Notes under the pieces: model-generated
Database searches by the model: none
Told to the model about the DNA's origin: nothing
Seen by the model: the letters and a program-made list of their open reading frames with translations, nothing else
Source of the DNA: Flavimarina sp. Hel_I_48
GTDB lineage: Bacteria; Bacteroidota; Bacteroidia; Flavobacteriales; Flavobacteriaceae
Reading direction: 5' to 3'
NCBI RefSeq assembly: GCF_000733945.1
Contig: NZ_JPOL01000002.1
Coordinates: 506,001-570,000, forward strand
Length of the DNA stretch: 64,000 nucleotides
Program-made: the position numbers and the translations under genes
Shown here: piece by piece, positions 1 through 10,500 of the stretch
Numbering within the stretch: the stretch's first letter is position 1
How the letters are laid out: each line of letters starts with the position of its first letter

Positions 1-2312
1 AGTCCAAGTACTTTATTCCTATTTAGTGTAAACACAAGGTTTGATCTCCAAGAGAAGTCTTTATTATCAATGTTTACGGTATTTAATGTTAATTCTATAC
101 CTTTATTTTCAAGCGAGCCGATATTTACGTAAGGCGCGGAAGTCGCACCCACTCCAGTAGTTCCCGAATAATCAGGATAAGGAGCAAGGAGTAATAAATC
201 TTTAGTTTTCTTGTAATATATATCTGCAATAAATTCAATACGGTTATTGAACATGTTAAGGTCTACACCTAAATTACTTGAATAGGTGGTTTCCCATTGC
301 AAATCTGGATTTGCTGTGTTTGATGCTAATAATCCTGCACCAAATGGTGTAGGTGATGCCGCATAAATGGAGGTAAATGCATAGTTGGGCACACTTTGAT
401 TCCCCACCGCACCATAACCTACACGTAGCTTTAAATTATTTATATATTCATTATCTTTTAAAAAATCTTCATTAGAGACTTTCCATGCTAAAGCGGCCGA
501 AGGAAACCATCCCCAACGATTTTCTTTGGCAAATTTTGAAGAACCGTCATAACGCAGGGTAGTCGTTAATAAATATTTGTCTTGGAATGAATAAAAAGCC
601 CTTGCAAAATAAGAGTTTAACGTACTTTTAAAACTAGCATTACCGTTCCTAGCGGTAGTGGCGTCACCTGCATTTAAATCTGTTGCCCCGTTTGTTAAAT
701 ATCCCGAACGATAACCGGAAAGATTTTCAAAATTAGACTCCTGAAATTCCTGCCCTAAGATTGCATTGATCGTGTGATCACCAAATGAGCGGTCATAGGT
801 CAATACATTCCTAACATTACGGTATTTATTATAGCTTTTGGTCCGGGTTCCTTCCCTTACGGTATTTATTATGGCGCCAAAAGTATAGGACGGATTAAAC
901 GTATATCCATTAGAAACACCGTAATCGATAGAGTATTCAGATCTTAAACTAAGTCCTTCAAAAAAGTCAATTTCCGCGAATGTGTTAGCTCGAATACCAG
1001 CGCTTTCACTACGATTATCTCTTAAAGTGGCAAGTCCTACCGGGTTATTTTGTGTGAACTCGTCAGTTGCAGGCCCGTCAAAGCTACCATCCGAATTACG
1101 AACAGCAACATTTGGCGTCTGCCTTATAGCTGTTAATATTAATGACTGGTCAGAAAAAGTAGTGTTCTGATTAATATTGTTAAAGTTGAAAGTGATACCC
1201 ACCTTTAAAAAATCCTTCACCTGGGAATCAAAAACACCGCGCATATTAAAACGTTCAAAGGAAGAGCCCAAAGCAATACCATCTTGATCTAAATAGCCCA
1301 AACTCATTGAATAGGTATTTTTCTCATTACCGCCAGAAATAGATAAATTGTGACTCTGCATCATGGCTCTTGTAAACATTTCATCTTGCCAGTCTGTACC
1401 TTCCCCTAAAAGATCAGGACGTATAAATTCTGGATCTTGCTGAACAATACCTAAATCTGCACGTGTATTTTTATGAATGGCATACTCTCGAAGATTGAGT
1501 AGTTCTAAGTTATTGGGAATTTCCTGATAACCTATATAACTGTCAAGTGTAATACTGGCTTCCCCATTTTTACCTCTTTTAGTGGTGATAAGGATAACGC
1601 CATTTGCTGCCCGCGAACCATAAATAGCTGTAGCGGAAGCATCTTTTAATATATCTATTGAAGCTATATCCGCTGGGTTTATTGATGCAAAAGCATTTTG
1701 ACCGGCCTGTCCCGTATTGCTATCTACGATAACCCCGTCAATCACAAAAATAGGTTCGTTAGATCCGGTTATCGAGCTTATTCCTCGAATACGTATGGAC
1801 GAACTCGCTCCTGGAGCACCACTATTTTGTTGAATCTGAACTCCTGCAGCACGTCCCTGCAAAACCTGATCAATCGTTGTAGGTATAGACTCTTCTATAG
1901 CCTCACTAGATACAGATACCACAGCCCCAGTGACATCACTTCGTTTCATAGTACCGTAGCCTACAACAACAACTTCATCTAATGCAGATATATCAGATTC
2001 TAGGGAAGTGCTAATTTCAGTTTGACCGTTTACTTCAATCTCTTTGGTTTTAAAACCCACATAGCTAAAAACAAGTACCCCATCGGCAGGAACATTATTA
2101 ATACTATAGATACCATCAAAATTTGTAACAACCCCGTTTGATGTCCCCTTAACAAGAACAGAAACCCCGGGTAGCGGTCCTGTATCGTCGTTAACTGTGC
2201 CGCTGACTGTAGCTTGCGCAAAGGCTGTAAAACTAATTAGACTTAAAAAAATAGCGAGGCAAAAACCCCGAATCTTTAAATTTCCTTTAGGTAAATGTTT
2301 TGTCATTTTCAT
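1..2312 (-). CDS. SusC/RagA-family TonB-linked outer membrane transporter, 3' end cut by the window edge
   Basis: The reading frame is open from ATG at 2312 to the left edge (770 codons), so the C-terminal barrel strands lie outside the window. Visible parts are a signal peptide (about residues 1-33, ending FTAFAQA), a carboxypeptidase-regulatory-like domain (about 35-108), a TonB box (DEVVVVGYG, about 112-120), the plug with DASATAIYGSRAANG, and part of the beta-barrel. The family imports oligosaccharides across the outer membrane with a SusD lipoprotein lid; the partner SusD is expected just beyond position 1. A second in-frame Met at codon 3 is an alternative start. Upstream lie a perfect 16-bp dyad (2401-2416) and a weaker copy (2362-2373), the same motif found before the other genes of this locus, which argues for shared carbohydrate control. 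Family call is firm; the substrate (probably a xylan fragment) is inferred from the neighbours. Confidence 0.95.
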   Translation of the reverse strand, partial: MKMTKHLPKGNLKIRGFCLAIFLSLISFTAFAQATVSGTVNDDTGPLPGVSVLVKGTSNGVVTNFDGIYSINNVPADGVLVFSYVGFKTKEIEVNGQTEISTSLESDISALDEVVVVGYGTMKRSDVTGAVVSVSSEAIEESIPTTIDQVLQGRAAGVQIQQNSGAPGASSSIRIRGISSITGSNEPIFVIDGVIVDSNTGQAGQNAFASINPADIASIDILKDASATAIYGSRAANGVILITTKRGKNGEASITLDSYIGYQEIPNNLELLNLREYAIHKNTRADLGIVQQDPEFIRPDLLGEGTDWQDEMFTRAMMQSHNLSISGGNEKNTYSMSLGYLDQDGIALGSSFERFNMRGVFDSQVKDFLKVGITFNFNNINQNTTFSDQSLILTAIRQTPNVAVRNSDGSFDGPATDEFTQNNPVGLATLRDNRSESAGIRANTFAEIDFFEGLSLRSEYSIDYGVSNGYTFNPSYTFGAIINTVREGTRTKSYNKYRNVRNVLTYDRSFGDHTINAILGQEFQESNFENLSGYRSGYLTNGATDLNAGDATTARNGNASFKSTLNSYFARAFYSFQDKYLLTTTLRYDGSSKFAKENRWGWFPSAALAWKVSNEDFLKDNEYINNLKLRVGYGAVGNQSVPNYAFTSIYAASPTPFGAGLLASNTANPDLQWETTYSSNLGVDLNMFNNRIEFIADIYYKKTKDLLLLAPYPDYSGTTGVGATSAPYVNIGSLENKGIELTLNTVNIDNKDFSWRSNLVFTLNRNKVLG

Positions 2313-2361
2313 AGTAATTGGGTAACAAGTTTTTAAACGTTGATAAAATAAAAAATATCCT

Positions 2362-2373
2362 ACATCGATTGAG
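2362..2373. promoter_or_regulatory. Second, imperfect copy of the CAATCGATTG operator
   Basis: ACATCGATTGAG is an imperfect version of the dyad at 2401-2416. The two dyad centres (about 2366.5 and 2408.5) are 42 bp apart, close to four helical turns, as would suit two dimers on one DNA face. Both sites precede the minus-strand SusC start at 2312. Binding is inferred. Confidence 0.4.
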
Positions 2374-2400
2374 TTATTAAATATACATAAAAAATAAGTT

Positions 2401-2416
2401 ACACAATCGATTGTGT
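2401..2416. promoter_or_regulatory. Perfect 16-bp palindromic operator before SusC
   Basis: ACACAATCGATTGTGT is identical to its own reverse complement. It lies 89 bp upstream of the SusC start. The central CG inside an AT-rich dyad with arms of about 8 bp is the usual form of LacI/GalR-family operators. Related copies occur at 5385-5400, 10689-10704 and 11073-11088, always before carbohydrate genes. Confidence 0.65.
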
Positions 2417-2774
2417 TAAAAAATACAAAATGTTCGTTTAGTCATATTTATATTTGATACATACAATTAAATTTAAGTTAGGATTTATGGGAATCCGGTC
2501 TGTTGTCTATCTTCAGTAGGTTTTTTATGTTAAGAGAATATATCCCTAATAAAACTATCAATGATTTTATGGTCACCGTTTCTTAAATCAATCTAAACAA
2601 TTATAAAAAGTTCAAAAGCTACACAAGAATTAGAACACCAGAGATTTTGAGTCTATACTGGCTTGAGACATCACTCTTAGCAATACTAATTCTGTAATTT
2701 TTTTAATTTAAAATAAACTTCCCAATATCTAATAATACAATTGTATTCCCTCAGCCACAGCAATTAAAAATATC

Positions 2775-2810
2775 CAAAAAAAAATACATCATCCTTTAAA
2801 AAGACGATGT
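2775..2810 (-). terminator. Intrinsic terminator of the CE15 gene
   Basis: Read on the minus strand, stem ACATCGTC pairs with GATGATGT (7 of 8) and is followed by A and a run of nine T. It lies about 110 bp after the CE15 stop. Confidence 0.6.
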
Positions 2811-2922
2811 GGGGTGGTGGCGTAACACATCATGAGAGATTTTTGAAATTTAAATACAAACCGCCTAATTGTAAATGATTTTGAAATTACTAGATCATTC
2901 ATAGTATATTGAAAATATACCT

Positions 2923-5298
2923 TTAACCTTTTATAAATTTCATAGTGCCGCTTTTTTGTTTATTTATGATTTTCAAAAAATACACGCCCTGAGCTAAATG
3001 CTCTATATTAATACTCTTATTGGCTTTTCCAGAGTGCACTTTATTTCCTGCAGCATTGATTATTTCATAGTTAAACTGGTGCTCTACCCCTTTAATCAAT
3101 AACACATTTTTAGAAGGATTAGGATAGACCATTATATTTTGGTTTTCAATGATATCACCTATGGAAAGTGTTTCTCCTGCCAGCACCACCGTCCCAAAAA
3201 CGGAAGTATTCTGATATGCAGAATCATTGGTTGCATGCCATGAAAGTTTAGCATCCCGATCACCGCCGTCATCGTCATCATTGATCATAAAATCAAAACC
3301 TATCATCATCCCATCTTCGGTAGTAATCCCTAAGTTTGCCAGCGGAATTTTAGCTTCAAAAATATATCCGGTGTCCGTGCCCTGCATTACGTATGCTATA
3401 CCTTCGGTTGAAATGCCGTTACTGGTTCCCACAAAATCGCCATCATCCCATCTGAATGTGTATTGCACATCATTTCCGGGCTCATATGTATTGGTTTTGC
3501 CATTATTTCCATCTAAATAAATCTCTATATTATCATCCTGATAAATCGCGTTTGGACTATCATTGAGCTTGATATCATCAGTGACTTCGGCGAGGATATA
3601 CATAAAGGTATCATCCCAGATTACTTTTGCAATTCCGCTAAGGTCAGTCTCTTCAATGGAGTCGCCCAGTAAAACATTTTCCGCCTCCAATACATTGATC
3701 TTGGCATTTTCCCAGAGGTCATCAATCATTCCATCAATTTCCGGTGGTGTGGTCACTTTATAAACCGAACTTGGCGGTGTGGTAACCGTTATTTTTATAA
3801 CGTTTGAGTAACCCAATAATCCTTGTGCATCTGTGGCTTTTGCAGAAAGTTGGTAGGTTCCCCCTTCAAGGTTTTCCCAGGTAAAGGCATAAGGCGCATC
3901 TGCATCTTCACCCAAAAGTTCTGCACCGTTAAAAAATTCAACCTTTTGTACATCATCATTTTCGTCTGAAACCGTAGCGGTGATAGTGACCGTTGCGGGT
4001 GCCTCAAAAGTGGCATTATCTTCAGGACTGTTGATCATGATATTAGGCGTGTTGGGATCTGTATCGGTCCAACCAGATATCCAGCTCCTATAATCTACCG
4101 TATCCCCGTAAGGATTTACACGAATTTCGGTCTCTGCGGAAGTATCGTCAAAAAGAAATTTATCTACGAAAGCACGAATGGACGGCTGCTCACTTTCTGG
4201 GATTGCGCAATGGTTGTGATCGCCATCTATATAAAACCCAAAACGGTCTTCAATACCCAAAGCTTTGTAGACCTCTTCGGTAGCCCGGGCAGAAACATAA
4301 GCGGAAGGATTGGCCAGCCATTCATAGCTGGTGTTGCCCGTAATAAGCAAAGCACGTGGAGCGACCATAGCCATAAGTTCGTGATGATCATGGGGCAAAA
4401 TGCCAACCCGACCGTCAAATTTAGCGCCCATATTGGGTAAAAACCAGGAATAATTGGTATTGTCAATTTTTTCCACATTGCCTATGGTTTCAGAAACACG
4501 CCATGCCGGAGCGCCACCACCGCCAGATTCCTGCGCAATAGTGAGGGCAATACGCTCATCAAAAGCGCCGGCAAAAAGCGCCATTTTACCAGCATAAGAG
4601 CAGCCTGTAACGGCAATATGCGAGACATCTGCCCGCAACTGATCCTGAACCATTGCTATACCATCTATTAAACGGCTTACGCCCCATGACCAGGCGCTGT
4701 AATTGCCCATGAGATAGGTGTCTTCATCAGGGTGAAATTCTGGGTACAGTTTAAAATAAGGATCATCGGGATTCCTGGAACCCTGAGAATAGCTCACCAC
4801 CTGATTATGCATAAAAGGAATCTTTATCACACCTTCAAAAAGAGAGTCAGGAAGGCTCCCTGTGGCACTGTTCATCCCTATTACAACGGGAAAAGGGCCG
4901 TCACCTTCGGGCATGGTTACCTGAGACGTGAGGGTTAGTGTTTCTCCATCTTTCATAACATTAACAGTAAGCACGCCATCTGCGTATGAAGCAGTGATAT
5001 CCGCTGGCGCTATGGGTTTTAATCCAATTTCGTATTCCTGGATTTCGGCCTTAATTTCATTGCGCCTGCACTCCCAATCGCTAAACTGGGTAGAGCGGCC
5101 AATTCCGTTTGACCATGCAAAAGGATCGGGCAATTTCGGGATATTCTGAAGATCGCCAGGATCTGGCAACGGCGGCATGTTACAATTGGATCCCGTATTT
5201 TCAGAGTTATAGACCAACGGAAGTTGACCATAGCTCTCGAAAGCAATCAATAATACTAAAAGCACAGATAAAACGGTAAGTTTAGATGTAGTTTTCAT
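2923..5298 (-). CDS. Secreted multidomain CE15-type glucuronoyl esterase with CBM9-like and type IX sorting domains
   Basis: Predicted to cleave the ester between 4-O-methylglucuronic acid side chains of xylan and lignin. Residues 1-25 are a signal peptide. The CE15 alpha/beta-hydrolase domain spans about 70-385: nucleophile Ser234 in TGCSYAG, acid Glu257 in AQESGGGG, WLANPSAY near 327-334, and the catalytic His in HNHC (361-364). An Ig-like domain (about 417-505), a CBM9-like domain (about 515-706) and a type IX sorting domain (about 722-791, VYPNPS to the end) follow. The oxyanion Arg that normally follows the nucleophile (GCSR-x-GK) is Tyr235 here, which could alter activity. The gene has its own upstream dyad operator (5385-5400) and is separated from the SusD gene by a terminator, so it is probably its own transcription unit within the same regulon. 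Confidence 0.88.
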   Translation of the reverse strand: MKTTSKLTVLSVLLVLLIAFESYGQLPLVYNSENTGSNCNMPPLPDPGDLQNIPKLPDPFAWSNGIGRSTQFSDWECRRNEIKAEIQEYEIGLKPIAPADITASYADGVLTVNVMKDGETLTLTSQVTMPEGDGPFPVVIGMNSATGSLPDSLFEGVIKIPFMHNQVVSYSQGSRNPDDPYFKLYPEFHPDEDTYLMGNYSAWSWGVSRLIDGIAMVQDQLRADVSHIAVTGCSYAGKMALFAGAFDERIALTIAQESGGGGAPAWRVSETIGNVEKIDNTNYSWFLPNMGAKFDGRVGILPHDHHELMAMVAPRALLITGNTSYEWLANPSAYVSARATEEVYKALGIEDRFGFYIDGDHNHCAIPESEQPSIRAFVDKFLFDDTSAETEIRVNPYGDTVDYRSWISGWTDTDPNTPNIMINSPEDNATFEAPATVTITATVSDENDDVQKVEFFNGAELLGEDADAPYAFTWENLEGGTYQLSAKATDAQGLLGYSNVIKITVTTPPSSVYKVTTPPEIDGMIDDLWENAKINVLEAENVLLGDSIEETDLSGIAKVIWDDTFMYILAEVTDDIKLNDSPNAIYQDDNIEIYLDGNNGKTNTYEPGNDVQYTFRWDDGDFVGTSNGISTEGIAYVMQGTDTGYIFEAKIPLANLGITTEDGMMIGFDFMINDDDDGGDRDAKLSWHATNDSAYQNTSVFGTVVLAGETLSIGDIIENQNIMVYPNPSKNVLLIKGVEHQFNYEIINAAGNKVHSGKANKSINIEHLAQGVYFLKIINKQKSGTMKFIKG

Positions 5299-5384
5299 TT
5301 CATTTTTGTGGTTAGTTATTAGATGGTTTTAATTATTTAAAAGCTTTGTATATTACGTTTAAAGTTAGCATATTAAAACCAATT

Positions 5385-5400
5385 ACGAAATCGATTGCGT
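5385..5400. promoter_or_regulatory. CAATCGATTG-type operator before the CE15 gene
   Basis: ACGAAATCGATTGCGT has seven of eight dyad pairs. It lies 87 bp upstream of the CE15 start, almost the same distance as the SusC dyad from its gene. It is one of the shared motif copies of this locus. Confidence 0.55.
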
Positions 5401-5495
5401 GTTTTTTTTGTGATTTTATTTTACCATAATGACACTTTAAATTTTATACTCAGTTGAATAGGAATTTCTATATTTTCAGCCATTTATCGTAAATC

Positions 5496-5530
5496 AAAAA
5501 AGCCATCTCAATATCAACTATTGGATGGCT
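5496..5530 (-). terminator. Intrinsic terminator after the SusC-SusD pair
   Basis: On the minus strand AGCCATC pairs with GATGGCT, with a second inner stem CAATA/TATTG, followed by a run of T. It lies about 35 bp after the SusD stop and before the CE15 operator, so the esterase is not simply a read-through gene. Confidence 0.75.
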
Positions 5531-5563
5531 CTGCTTTTAGGTTATGAATACAAATAAACTGTC

Positions 5564-7516
5564 TTAATATCCCGGGTTTTGATAATTAGTTAGTTCTGCC
5601 GGACTCATATCAAGTCGGTCCATTTGAATCTGCGGTATAGGCCTCAGATATAAATAAGGCTCGATGGAACGTGTAATCGTCTGAGCTTCATGATCTCCAA
5701 ACTGACTACCTGCAATTTCATAACTACCTGCTATTTCCTCCCATTTTTGAGTACGGATCAAATCATACCAGCGATAACCTTCTCCATAATATTCTCTTGA
5801 ACGCTCCGCCAAAATATAATTGATATCTATAGCGCTTGGGGTTTCTGATGTAAGTTGTTCACTAAAATCATCGTTCCGTTCTTCATTTTCTTTATTATCA
5901 AATGTCCATACACCAGCTCTCGCGCGCAAAACATTTACTAATTCCCTTGCGGTATAACCTCCCTCAGGGCTAGCACCTTTAACAACTGCTTCTGCCGCAA
6001 TCAAATAAAATTCAGAAAACTTGGCTATGTTAAAAGGTCTTGTACTTGCTGCATTGGGTTGTCCCAGATCGTCACCTGTATTGGTTCTGTATGGGCCCAA
6101 CTTCCAAAGGCCTGGATAAACAATTCTGCTTATATCTTCTGGCCCTATAACATAATCAGCCCTTCCTGGTAGAACGCCAGCGCCTACGTTGCTATTTCCC
6201 TGATCATCTGGATACACAATGTTTTCGCCGGGCTGCTCGTCTAGAAAAGTAAGAATTGCATCTCCAGGTGCTACCGGTAAATTATTGGCATTATAAAGAA
6301 CGGTCTGGTCCACTTGCGCTTTTGGCCAGTTACCACGATATGCCGTAGTGAATGTACCATCATATCGCGAATCCTGATCTTTGTTTGCAAAGGTTTCGGT
6401 AATCGCACCAATGGTAGGAGCCATCCTCGTCCACGGTCTACCAAGAAATTGTGAATCTTCCCGCTGTACTGATCCTATGATGTCGCCACCTACGGGTGCG
6501 GTAGAACTTCTAAGGTTTGTATAATTCCACGTCATCATCCAGCCAGCAAAATTATCTGGTGCACCGCCGCTGCTGTAGGTTAGGCTTCCGCCATTATAAA
6601 ATTCACTGGTTTCGGTATGATCAGCATAAAACAGAATTTCGCTATTTCGGTCATTTGCAGCATTATTTATGGCAAAAAAGGATTCCTGAAGAGCAAACGG
6701 GCCTGGATTTTCGATACCCTCAATAGATAAATCATATGCTTGCTGAAAATAGAATCGTGCATCGTTACCATCAGGATCTATCCTGTTCGTTTCAGGATAG
6801 GTAGGGATGTTATTCGGGTTATCCAACCACCATGCATAAGTTAAGTAGGCTTTTGCAAGATAAAGTCTCGCAAGGGTTTGAGTTGCCCCACCGGTAACAC
6901 GAGGCTGGGTGGGGAGATTTTCAATAGCGGTCAGCAAATCTGGAAAGATCACACGCGTGTACACTTCGGGAACTGTATTTCTCACAGATGTACGTGTGGG
7001 ATTTGTATTGAACATAAGTTCTCCAGCACCAAGGTCTAGCGGCACACCGCCAAAAGTCTGTACTAATAAGAAGTAATCAAATGCCCTGAAAAAATTGGCC
7101 TCTGCGGTCAACATGGGTGAAATTCCCACTTCCGCAGCATTTTCGATTACACCATTTGCGGTGTTGATATTAGAATAAGCCGCCGTCCACAATACATCAG
7201 CCCTACTATCCTGTGGCGTGATATTTCCCTGACCGGAAACATCCATAACAAGAAAGTTCTGATCTGCGCTTTGACCATAAGTGACCTCATCTGTACCGGT
7301 CTCTGTGGTATTATAAAAATAGGCCTGACCGTAAATGTTTCTCAAGTGCCCATACATAGAGGTTATACCCCCAATAACACCTGTTTCTGTTCTAAAAAAG
7401 CCAGGTTCGTATGTCGCACGCGGAGTTTCTTCAAGAATATCGCTGGAACAGGAGAGTGTAAACAGACCCAACATTACCGTAGATATCGTAACTAATTTTG
7501 TCTTTTTATAGTTCAT
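5564..7516 (-). CDS. SusD/RagB-family nutrient-binding outer membrane lipoprotein
   Basis: The 650-residue lipoprotein begins with a signal peptide and lipobox TLSC (Cys23). The N-terminal tetratricopeptide-like SusD region and the C-terminal RagB region ending with YEIAGSQFGDH...YLYLRPIPQIQ and a final NPGY are typical of the family. It forms the surface lid on the SusC channel and captures glycan at the cell surface. Its start lies 10 bp after the SusC stop, so the two are co-transcribed, and a strong terminator follows. Substrate specificity cannot be read from the sequence; the neighbouring esterases and GH43 point to xylan. Confidence 0.95.
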   Translation of the reverse strand: MNYKKTKLVTISTVMLGLFTLSCSSDILEETPRATYEPGFFRTETGVIGGITSMYGHLRNIYGQAYFYNTTETGTDEVTYGQSADQNFLVMDVSGQGNITPQDSRADVLWTAAYSNINTANGVIENAAEVGISPMLTAEANFFRAFDYFLLVQTFGGVPLDLGAGELMFNTNPTRTSVRNTVPEVYTRVIFPDLLTAIENLPTQPRVTGGATQTLARLYLAKAYLTYAWWLDNPNNIPTYPETNRIDPDGNDARFYFQQAYDLSIEGIENPGPFALQESFFAINNAANDRNSEILFYADHTETSEFYNGGSLTYSSGGAPDNFAGWMMTWNYTNLRSSTAPVGGDIIGSVQREDSQFLGRPWTRMAPTIGAITETFANKDQDSRYDGTFTTAYRGNWPKAQVDQTVLYNANNLPVAPGDAILTFLDEQPGENIVYPDDQGNSNVGAGVLPGRADYVIGPEDISRIVYPGLWKLGPYRTNTGDDLGQPNAASTRPFNIAKFSEFYLIAAEAVVKGASPEGGYTARELVNVLRARAGVWTFDNKENEERNDDFSEQLTSETPSAIDINYILAERSREYYGEGYRWYDLIRTQKWEEIAGSYEIAGSQFGDHEAQTITRSIEPYLYLRPIPQIQMDRLDMSPAELTNYQNPGY

Positions 7517-7526
7517 GATTTTATTT

Positions 7527-10500
7527 TTAAAATTTAAGGTTTACCCCTAGTAAATAATTTCTGGTCGCTGGGGTATTTGTACCTATGGTAAGTAATCTTC
7601 TTTGATAATTAGATGCAGCTGCATTTTCATCCCCATAAGAATTTGTTACGGGATCCATACCTGATTCATCGTGATAGGGGGAAAACAAAACGAAGGCGTT
7701 CTGAACCGTACCGTAGATCCTTAGATTATCAACGCCTATATTTTCCAGCAGATCTTGATCAAAGTTATACCCCAGGGTTATGGTACGTACTTTTAAATAG
7801 GAACCATCAAAGTAGCCCAATGTTGAACCATATTTAGGATTATCACTACTGACTACCCCTCCTGGTTTTGGGTATTTGGCACCAGTATTTTCCGGAGTCC
7901 AGTAATCAACATCCACATTGCCCTGACGGCCACTCAAAAGATTGAGGTAGCCAGAGGAGCCGTATAACGTACTTATTAACGTACCGCCATCTTGAAAGGT
8001 ACCCACCACATTGAAATCAAAATTCTTATAAGACAGACGGGTATTAAAACCACCTTGAAAATCAGGCATGGTATTACGAACTTGTCTATCATCAGGACCT
8101 ATCTGTCTTACAGGAGTGCCATCATCATTGTACTCACCAGTGTAACGTACCTTTATCATACCAACGTTACCACCTGGTTCTAAAATATCCAGATAGGGAT
8201 CACCCTCTTGCCACAGCCCTATTCGCTCATAATCAAATATTACATTAATGGGACTTCCCACAAACCAGCTATTTCCCTCATCACGTTCCTGACCAGATGC
8301 TAATGCAACAAGTTCATTCTGGTTAGAATAAAGATTTACGCCCAGATCCCAACTAACACCCTCTGGATTATCTATGATGGTACCATTAAGGGAAACTTCA
8401 AAACCTTTATTTTGTGTTTCACCAATATTGGCAGTATAGCCATCAACTCCTGCCGTAGGTGGTAAACCTACACCAAGTAAAATATCATTGGTGTTCGTGA
8501 TGTAATATTCGGCAGTACCGGTAAGCCTGTAATTGAAAAGTGAAAAATCAACACCAAAGTTATAGGTAGTTGAATATTCCCAGCCCAACTCTGCATTCGG
8601 AAGTTGATTCACATAATATCCTACCGCATAATCGTCTGGACCAAAGTTATAAGGCCTTGTACTTAATAATCCCAAGGTAGAATAAGGATCAACAGACTGG
8701 TTAGAGGTTTCCCCATAACCTGCTCGAATCTTTAAGGAATTTACCCAGGAAACATCTTGCATAAATTTTTCATTACCTATCCCCCAGCCCGCGGAAATTG
8801 CTGGATAAGTGTTCCATTTGTATCCCTGTGCCAAACGTGAAGAGCCATCAAACCTAAAGGTAGCCGTAAGAAAATAGCGGCTGTCGTATTCATATTGTGC
8901 ACGGCCCATAAAGGACATAAGTCCGCTTTTATAATACCCCTGATTGTTGGGATCCACAATAATTTCACCGGTAGCCTGCCCTAAATTGTAAAATTGAAAC
9001 TGATCTGCAGGTATGTCGCGCGCTGCTATGTTAGAACTATTGAAGCTGGTCTGTTCAGCGGAATAAAGTCCTACAATATTTAGTTTATGCTTATCATTGA
9101 AGGTTTTATCATACGTCATGATGTTCTCAACGAGATAACGCGTTGTGGTGGAATTATTTATTGACGCTGTTGAAGGATTATCTGGTGTAGCACTAAAAAC
9201 TCCCTGACCGGTATAATTACCACCGTTTGTATTTCTATAATTCAAACCAAGATTGATCCTATAGCTCAACCCTTCAACTCCCGGAATTTTCACTTCACCA
9301 AAAAAGTTGTTGTAAGAACCGAATTCCCTACTTTCATCTATCCATGAATCCCCAAGTCCCTCTATGCTTTCATGGGTATATACCCATTGATCCTGTAAGG
9401 GCATACGTATGATTCTTTTCAGGCTACCGTCCTCATTATAAGGATCTGCAATGGGAGAAGAAACCAAATTTCCGAAAACACCAAGATTTCCACCTTTTCT
9501 AACCGAATAATTGGTAACCGTAGAAAGACCAAAGCGAATATATTCACCTAGTTGATCATCAAAGGTCGCATTAAGCGAATAACGCTGAAAGTTTTGATCT
9601 GGAATCACAGCTTCATCCCTAGTATAACCCAAACTTACATTGTAACTTCCACTTGTTGTACCTCCAGAAACGGCGATATTCTGACTGGTTATCAAACTAC
9701 TTTGATAATATAGGTCCTGCCAGTCTGTATTTATATTGTCAAACTCATCTGGACCATTGCTAAACTGTCCGGCTGCTTCGCGCAATGCGACAAATTTAGG
9801 ACCGCTCATCATAGGGTATTTTCCGAAAACGGTTTTAAGACCAGAAAAGGAGTCGTAACTAAACTGTGCTTCGCCAGAGGTCTGGCCAGTGTTTGTGGTT
9901 ATTAGCACTACCCCATTCGCACCGCGCGAACCGTAGATAGCCGTAGCCGAAGCATCTTTTAATATATCCAGGCTCTTAATATCATTAGGATTGATATCAT
10001 TCAAAGAACCTGCGAAGGGAACACCGTTAAGAACAAGTAAAGGATCATTGCTAGCAGTCAAAGAACGCACTCCCCGAATACGGATCTGTTGCGTTGCGCC
10101 CGGTTGCGAAGACGTTTGCGAAAGCTGTACACCAGGTAAACGCCCAGTTAGCGCTTCTGAGACATTTACTGTGGGAACTTCCCGCAAAGCCGCACCGCCT
10201 ATAGAAGCTACAGAACCCGTCACGGCCTCTTTTCTTTGCGTACCATAACCTATGACCACGACTTCGCTCAATGCTTGTGAATCGGCATTAAGAACAACGT
10301 CGATCTGATTCCTTCCATCTACGGGAACCTTACTGGTCTCAAAGCCAACATAACTAAAATTAAGCACCGCAGTACTTGATACATTGTTAAGGGTATAATT
10401 ACCATCAAAATCTGTTACGGTACCATTTGAAGTACCGTCCACAATAACGTTTACACCTAAAAGGGGTGTGCTACCATCAGTAACATTACCGGAAACGGTG

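Larger units (their letters stand above)
2313..2922. other. Intergenic region between SusC (left) and the CE15 gene
   Basis: The stretch holds the SusC promoter region with two dyad sites near its left end, and the terminator of the CE15 gene near its right end. I see no convincing open reading frame on either strand and no TAnnTTTG box within the first 90 bases upstream of the SusC start. Confidence 0.6.
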
